The notes under the pieces were generated by a model that searched no databases, had not been told where the DNA came from, and worked only from the letters and a program-made list of their open reading frames with translations. Position numbers and translations under genes: made by a program. Positions 60,647 to 64,000 of a stretch of DNA of 64,000 bases are shown here, piece after piece; the stretch's first letter is position 1, and every line of letters begins with the position of its first letter. This stretch comes from Segetibacter aerophilus (GTDB lineage Bacteria > Bacteroidota > Bacteroidia > Chitinophagales > Chitinophagaceae): contig NZ_BJYT01000009.1 in the NCBI RefSeq assembly GCF_007991655.1, positions 124,001 to 188,000 of the forward strand, in the 5' to 3' direction.

Positions 60647-62512
60647 ATGCAAACACTTCGCGTAAGTATAGTTTTCTTTTTATTAATAGTAGGTCTTCAG
60701 TCGGTCGCGCAGCAGGCACTTCCTATCGCGAGCAATATACAGAAGCTATATGCAAGCGGCACGCGGACAGAGGACGGACGACCGGGTCCAAAATACTGGC
60801 AGAATACTGCTGACTATGATATAGCTGCCATCTTAAACCCGTCAACCCTACTGCTGAAAGGTGCTGAAACAATCACCTATACGAATAATAGCCCCGATAC
60901 TCTATTTGAGATCATTTTTAAGCTATATCCAAATATCTTTCAAAAAGGTGCAGAGCGCGAGACATCGGTTCCTGCAGAAGATATCGGTGAAGGGATGATA
61001 ATAGATGGAATAAGTGTAGCAAACAGCCCCGTGCTAACCTACTCTATCAACGGCACCAATATGAAGGTCACTATTCCACCAATGGTGCCTAAACAAAGCA
61101 TTGTTTTCAACATAAAATTCCATTATTCGCTTAACAAAGGACCGGGCATGCGTACCGGGCAAGTAGAAGAAAACAGTGCGTTTGTAGCTTATTTCTTTCC
61201 AAGGATCGCAGTGTACGACGATATAGATGGCTGGAACCTTAACCAATATGTGGGCACACAGGAGTTTTACAACGACTTCTGCAATTTCAAAGCGTCCGTA
61301 ACAGTTCCGAAAGATTTTGTTGTTTGGGCCACCGGCGACTTGAAAAATTGCAGCGAAGTTTTTACGGAGAAATATTGCACTAGGATAAAACAGGCCGAAT
61401 TATCTGATTCTGTTATGGATGTTATAAGTGTGCAGGACCTTGCTGCAGGTAACATCACCACTGATCAACCTGTAAATACATGGCTGTTTGAAGCAAATAA
61501 TGTGACTGATTTTGTGTTTGCTACCAGTGATCATTACGTTTGGAAATCGGCGAGCTTGGTTGTAGATCCAACGACAGGAAGAAGAACAAGGGCAGATGCA
61601 GTGTTTAATCCGAGACATGAGGATTATAACGAGGTGATTAATTACAACCTCAAAACGTTGAAAGCTATGAGCTATTCGTTTCCCAAATGGCCCTACCCCT
61701 ACTCCCATGAAACTGTTTTTGATGGACTGGACCAAATGGAATACCCCATGATGGTAAATGATAATCCCACCTCTACAGCTGCCGAGGCCATTACACTTAC
61801 TGATCATGAAATATTTCACACGATGTTTCCATTCTATATGGGAATTAATGAAACGAAGTATGGATGGATGGACGAGGGATGGGCAACGATTGCAGAGTGG
61901 CTCATTTCGCCCATGATTGATTCGACAATTGTCGACAACTATGGAATTTCTTCTTATGAAAATGCTGCAGGTAAAGAAATTGACTTGCCTGTTACCACAC
62001 TTTCCACCCAGCTCAGCGGCGCGCCATTTTTTCTAAACTCTTATGTAAAACCTGCTTTAGGCTACCTCTACATTAAGGATTATCTGGGTGACGATTTGTT
62101 TACAAAAGCGCTTCACTATTACATTGAGCAATGGCACGGAAAACACCCCATGCCCTATGATTTCTTCAACTGCATGAACACAGGCTCAGGCAAAAATCTT
62201 GACTGGTTTTGGAAGCGCTGGTTTTTCGAAGACGGTGCACCAGACCTGGCCATAAGTAACGTAAAAAAGAAAGGAAATAAGTACGAGGTGACGGTTACAG
62301 CGAAAGGTAGCAAGCCGGTGCCAATCGACCTGCAAGTAACCCTTGACGACAATACAGTTTTAAAGCAGCACAAAAGCATTGAAGCCTGGCAAGATGGCAA
62401 GACAATGACAACAATATCTTTTAAAACAGATCGGGATGTGCTTAAGATATTTTTAGGAAGCACTTACGTCGTCGATATAAATAAAGCCGACAACACGTGG
62501 ACGAAGCAATAA
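60647..62512 (+). CDS. M1 family zinc aminopeptidase
   Basis: The 621-residue exported protein (signal peptide ending QSVAQ) has the gluzincin motif HEIFH (387-391) with the third ligand Glu410 in GWMDEGWATIAE, and a MEYP segment (GLDQMEYPMMV) at the place of GAMEN. Length and C-terminal beta domain fit bacteroidete M1 peptidases with short C-terminal parts. It likely trims peptides in the periplasm or outside. The gene begins 33 bp after the YhcH gene and could share its transcript. Confidence 0.94.
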   Translation: MQTLRVSIVFFLLIVGLQSVAQQALPIASNIQKLYASGTRTEDGRPGPKYWQNTADYDIAAILNPSTLLLKGAETITYTNNSPDTLFEIIFKLYPNIFQKGAERETSVPAEDIGEGMIIDGISVANSPVLTYSINGTNMKVTIPPMVPKQSIVFNIKFHYSLNKGPGMRTGQVEENSAFVAYFFPRIAVYDDIDGWNLNQYVGTQEFYNDFCNFKASVTVPKDFVVWATGDLKNCSEVFTEKYCTRIKQAELSDSVMDVISVQDLAAGNITTDQPVNTWLFEANNVTDFVFATSDHYVWKSASLVVDPTTGRRTRADAVFNPRHEDYNEVINYNLKTLKAMSYSFPKWPYPYSHETVFDGLDQMEYPMMVNDNPTSTAAEAITLTDHEIFHTMFPFYMGINETKYGWMDEGWATIAEWLISPMIDSTIVDNYGISSYENAAGKEIDLPVTTLSTQLSGAPFFLNSYVKPALGYLYIKDYLGDDLFTKALHYYIEQWHGKHPMPYDFFNCMNTGSGKNLDWFWKRWFFEDGAPDLAISNVKKKGNKYEVTVTAKGSKPVPIDLQVTLDDNTVLKQHKSIEAWQDGKTMTTISFKTDRDVLKIFLGSTYVVDINKADNTWTKQ

Positions 62513-62562
62513 TGTCTATAAGAAACTTTTGTAGGTCGGCTACAGCTCAATGCTGATCATTT

Positions 62563-62584
62563 GTGGCGTCGCACACTGCAACTA
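62563..62584 (+). repeat. Dispersed repeat copy, degenerate
   Basis: GTGGCGTCGCACACTGCAAC keeps the GCGTCGCAC core. Confidence 0.6.
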
Positions 62585-62704
62585 AAAGTTTTAATCAACA
62601 CAACAAGGCGTCGGAGGTTATAACGTTTCAGAGCAATAAATCGTTTTTAAGAAAAGAAGTCTAAGTACAAGAAAGCGTTCATTCTGGGATAGCAATATGG
62701 CTAA

Positions 62705-62868
62705 AAAAAAGGGCCCCCTGTAGAAACAGCGGGCCTCTAACGATTGCTTGCCATATGAAAAAGGTAGAAATATCTTTTATCAGGAAGTAACTGTATTTAA
62801 ACTGTATTTAGCAGCCATACTTTCCTTACTTCTGCGAAGCAAAAATAGGAGAAAAATGAGGCGATCAA
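62705..62868 (-). ncRNA. Candidate short minus-strand transcript with promoter, 12-codon ORF and terminator
   Basis: On the minus strand a -7 element TATTTTTG (62840-62847) has TTG 18 bp upstream (62866-62868), a good match to the bacteroidete promoter consensus. An ATG at 62818 opens a 12-codon ORF (MAAKYSLNTVTS) to 62780. A GC-rich hairpin (about 62711-62737, arms rich in GGGCC/GGCCC) with an eight-T run ends the unit near 62703. The predicted transcript is about 130 nt. No neighbouring minus-strand gene explains the terminator. Confidence 0.5.
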
Positions 62869-63025
62869 CAAAAAATAAAATATTTTTATTTTTTTAATAC
62901 TAATATAACTACTCGTTGTCGTTGATTTTTTTACTGCTACTTCTTCTTTTTAAGTAATTTTATTGCTTTTAAATTTACTACTTTTATTTAAGGGGGTTTA
63001 AGAAAAAACATTACAAATTTTTATA

Positions 63026-64000
63026 ATGAAAGAATACTCGCTTTTAAAATCTTACCAGGAGCAACATAATGTCTGGGATGAGATGTTCAGTTCTTCAGGT
63101 ATTCGGTCTTCTTATAGAAATTTTGTTTCTGCTATCGAAGACCTTTCTGTCACGGAAATGAACCATAAAGATGAACTGGCTAAAAAATTATTTATGAGCC
63201 AGGGAATCACTTTTACCGTTTACAGCAGCGGAGAAGGAATTGAGAAAATCTTTCCTTTTGATATTGTGCCGAGGATTATAGAAAACCAGGAATGGAAAGT
63301 AATCGAAGCCGGGATAAAGCAAAGACTAAAGGCACTGAACATCTTTCTTAAAGACATTTATCATCTTCAGTTCATTATAAAAGACGGAATTATTCCTGCG
63401 CAACTTATTTACTCATGCCCCTACTTTTTAAGGGAAATGATAAACGTAGATGTACCGTTCGATATTTATACCCATGTTGCCGGCGTTGATTTAATTCGCG
63501 ATGGAGACGGTTCTTTTTATGTGCTTGAAGATAACTTGCGTACGCCGTCAGGAGTATCGTACATGCTCGAAAACAGGAGCATTACCTACCGTATTTTTCC
63601 TGACCTGCTTCCAAAGAATAAAGTGCGATCTGTAAAAGATTATCCGGACCTGTTGTATAAAAATCTGCTGTCCATTGCTAATCGCCAGATCAGTGATCCA
63701 ACTGTTGTGCTGTTAACTCCCGGTATTTATAATTCAGCCTATTTTGAACATACTACCCTGGCCAGGCTGATGGGAATTGAACTGGTAGAAGGAAGGGACC
63801 TGGTGGTTGACAATCACTTTGTATATATGAAAACGACAAAGGGATTGAAAAAAGTTGATGTGATCTACCGACGCGTTGACGATGAGTTTTTCGATCCACT
63901 TGTTTTTAGGCCAGATAGTGCCTTAGGCGTTCCGGGAATTTATTACGCCTACAGGAAAGGCAATGTGGCTATCGTAAATGCAATGGGCAACGGAGTTGCC
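63026..64000 (+). CDS. Circularly permuted type 2 ATP-grasp protein (partial, 3' end outside window)
   Basis: The frame opens with ATG at 63026 and runs to the window edge (325 residues visible). The blocks KALNIFLKDIYHLQFIIKDG, PYFLREMINVD, GVDLIRDGDGSFYVLEDNLR and TPSGVSYMLENR are diagnostic of the circularly permuted ATP-grasp family (DUF404/DUF407). These proteins probably form peptide-like bonds; in bacteroidetes they usually precede an alpha-E protein and a transglutaminase-like gene, which would lie beyond the window. Confidence 0.95.
   Translation, partial: MKEYSLLKSYQEQHNVWDEMFSSSGIRSSYRNFVSAIEDLSVTEMNHKDELAKKLFMSQGITFTVYSSGEGIEKIFPFDIVPRIIENQEWKVIEAGIKQRLKALNIFLKDIYHLQFIIKDGIIPAQLIYSCPYFLREMINVDVPFDIYTHVAGVDLIRDGDGSFYVLEDNLRTPSGVSYMLENRSITYRIFPDLLPKNKVRSVKDYPDLLYKNLLSIANRQISDPTVVLLTPGIYNSAYFEHTTLARLMGIELVEGRDLVVDNHFVYMKTTKGLKKVDVIYRRVDDEFFDPLVFRPDSALGVPGIYYAYRKGNVAIVNAMGNGVA

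Larger units (their letters stand above)
62513..63025. other. Intergenic region before the ATP-grasp gene
   Basis: This 513-bp gap contains a dispersed-repeat copy (62563-62584), the candidate minus-strand short transcript (62705-62868) and A/T-rich sequence upstream of the ATP-grasp gene (62870-63025), with no consensus plus-strand promoter that I can point to. Confidence 0.4.

Noticed and set aside
1-64000. tRNA, rRNA, CRISPR arrays, insertion sequences, prophage
   Set aside because: I scanned the intergenic regions and found no cloverleaf, regularly spaced repeats, transposase genes or phage structural genes.

Overview
The window comes from a member of the Bacteroidota, most likely the Chitinophagaceae or a near relative. 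The evidence is a SusC/SusD pair, a protein with the CHU_C/type B tail of the type IX secretion system, a fused bacteroidete-type GlmU-like enzyme, an Omp85 outer-membrane protein, TAnnTTTG-type -7 promoter elements and a moderate to low G+C content. I saw no rRNA, tRNA, CRISPR array, insertion sequence or prophage. The family placement is an inference from protein style, not from a marker gene.

Layout. Positions 1-14.0 kb hold a polysaccharide utilisation locus aimed at a plant cell-wall glycan, probably pectin. It has a partial pectate lyase, SusD and SusC (one minus-strand operon), a LacI-type regulator, a GH95 alpha-L-fucosidase/galactosidase, a GH127-type beta-L-arabinofuranosidase, a soluble PQQ-type sugar dehydrogenase and a TIM-barrel sugar isomerase/epimerase. 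14.1-17.7 kb is a two-gene M16 peptidase operon in which the first protein carries the zinc site and the second lacks it. 17.9-20.2 kb holds a Rossmann-fold protein, murB and a small outer-membrane protein. 20.2-24.5 kb is a MoxR-type ATPase and VWA protein pair separated by a YoeB-type toxin-antitoxin module, plus a DUF892 ferritin-like protein. 24.6-35.3 kb is mostly housekeeping: kup, rpsA, an Lrp regulator and ahcY, with a catalytically altered serine hydrolase and several small proteins.

35.4-49.1 kb holds a large PKD/CHU_C surface protein, cbpA-cbpM chaperone genes, an MBL-fold hydrolase, an ECF sigma factor, a large secreted protein with a kinase-like N-terminal half on an Omp85 barrel, tpiA and the GlmU-like protein. 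49.2-55.1 kb is the most distinctive block: five co-directional genes for a TerY-like VWA protein, a PP2C phosphatase with an Ig-like domain, a Ser/Thr kinase with a zinc ribbon, a membrane-anchored Ppx/GppA-like ASKHA protein and a coiled-coil protein. It looks like a phosphorylation switch related to TerY-P triads but with two extra partners. 55.3-62.5 kb holds cutC, a YiaK-type dehydrogenase, an SDR, a SemiSWEET, a guanine-deaminase-like enzyme, a YhcH/YiaL protein and an M1 aminopeptidase. The window ends inside a circularly permuted ATP-grasp gene.

Between the genes are at least eleven copies of a short intergenic repeat (palindromic core TTGCGTCGCAA and a diverged subfamily), several strong hairpin terminators, other low-complexity intergenic repeats, and two candidate short transcripts (30.5-30.7 kb and 62.7-62.9 kb), each with a tiny ORF and its own terminator.
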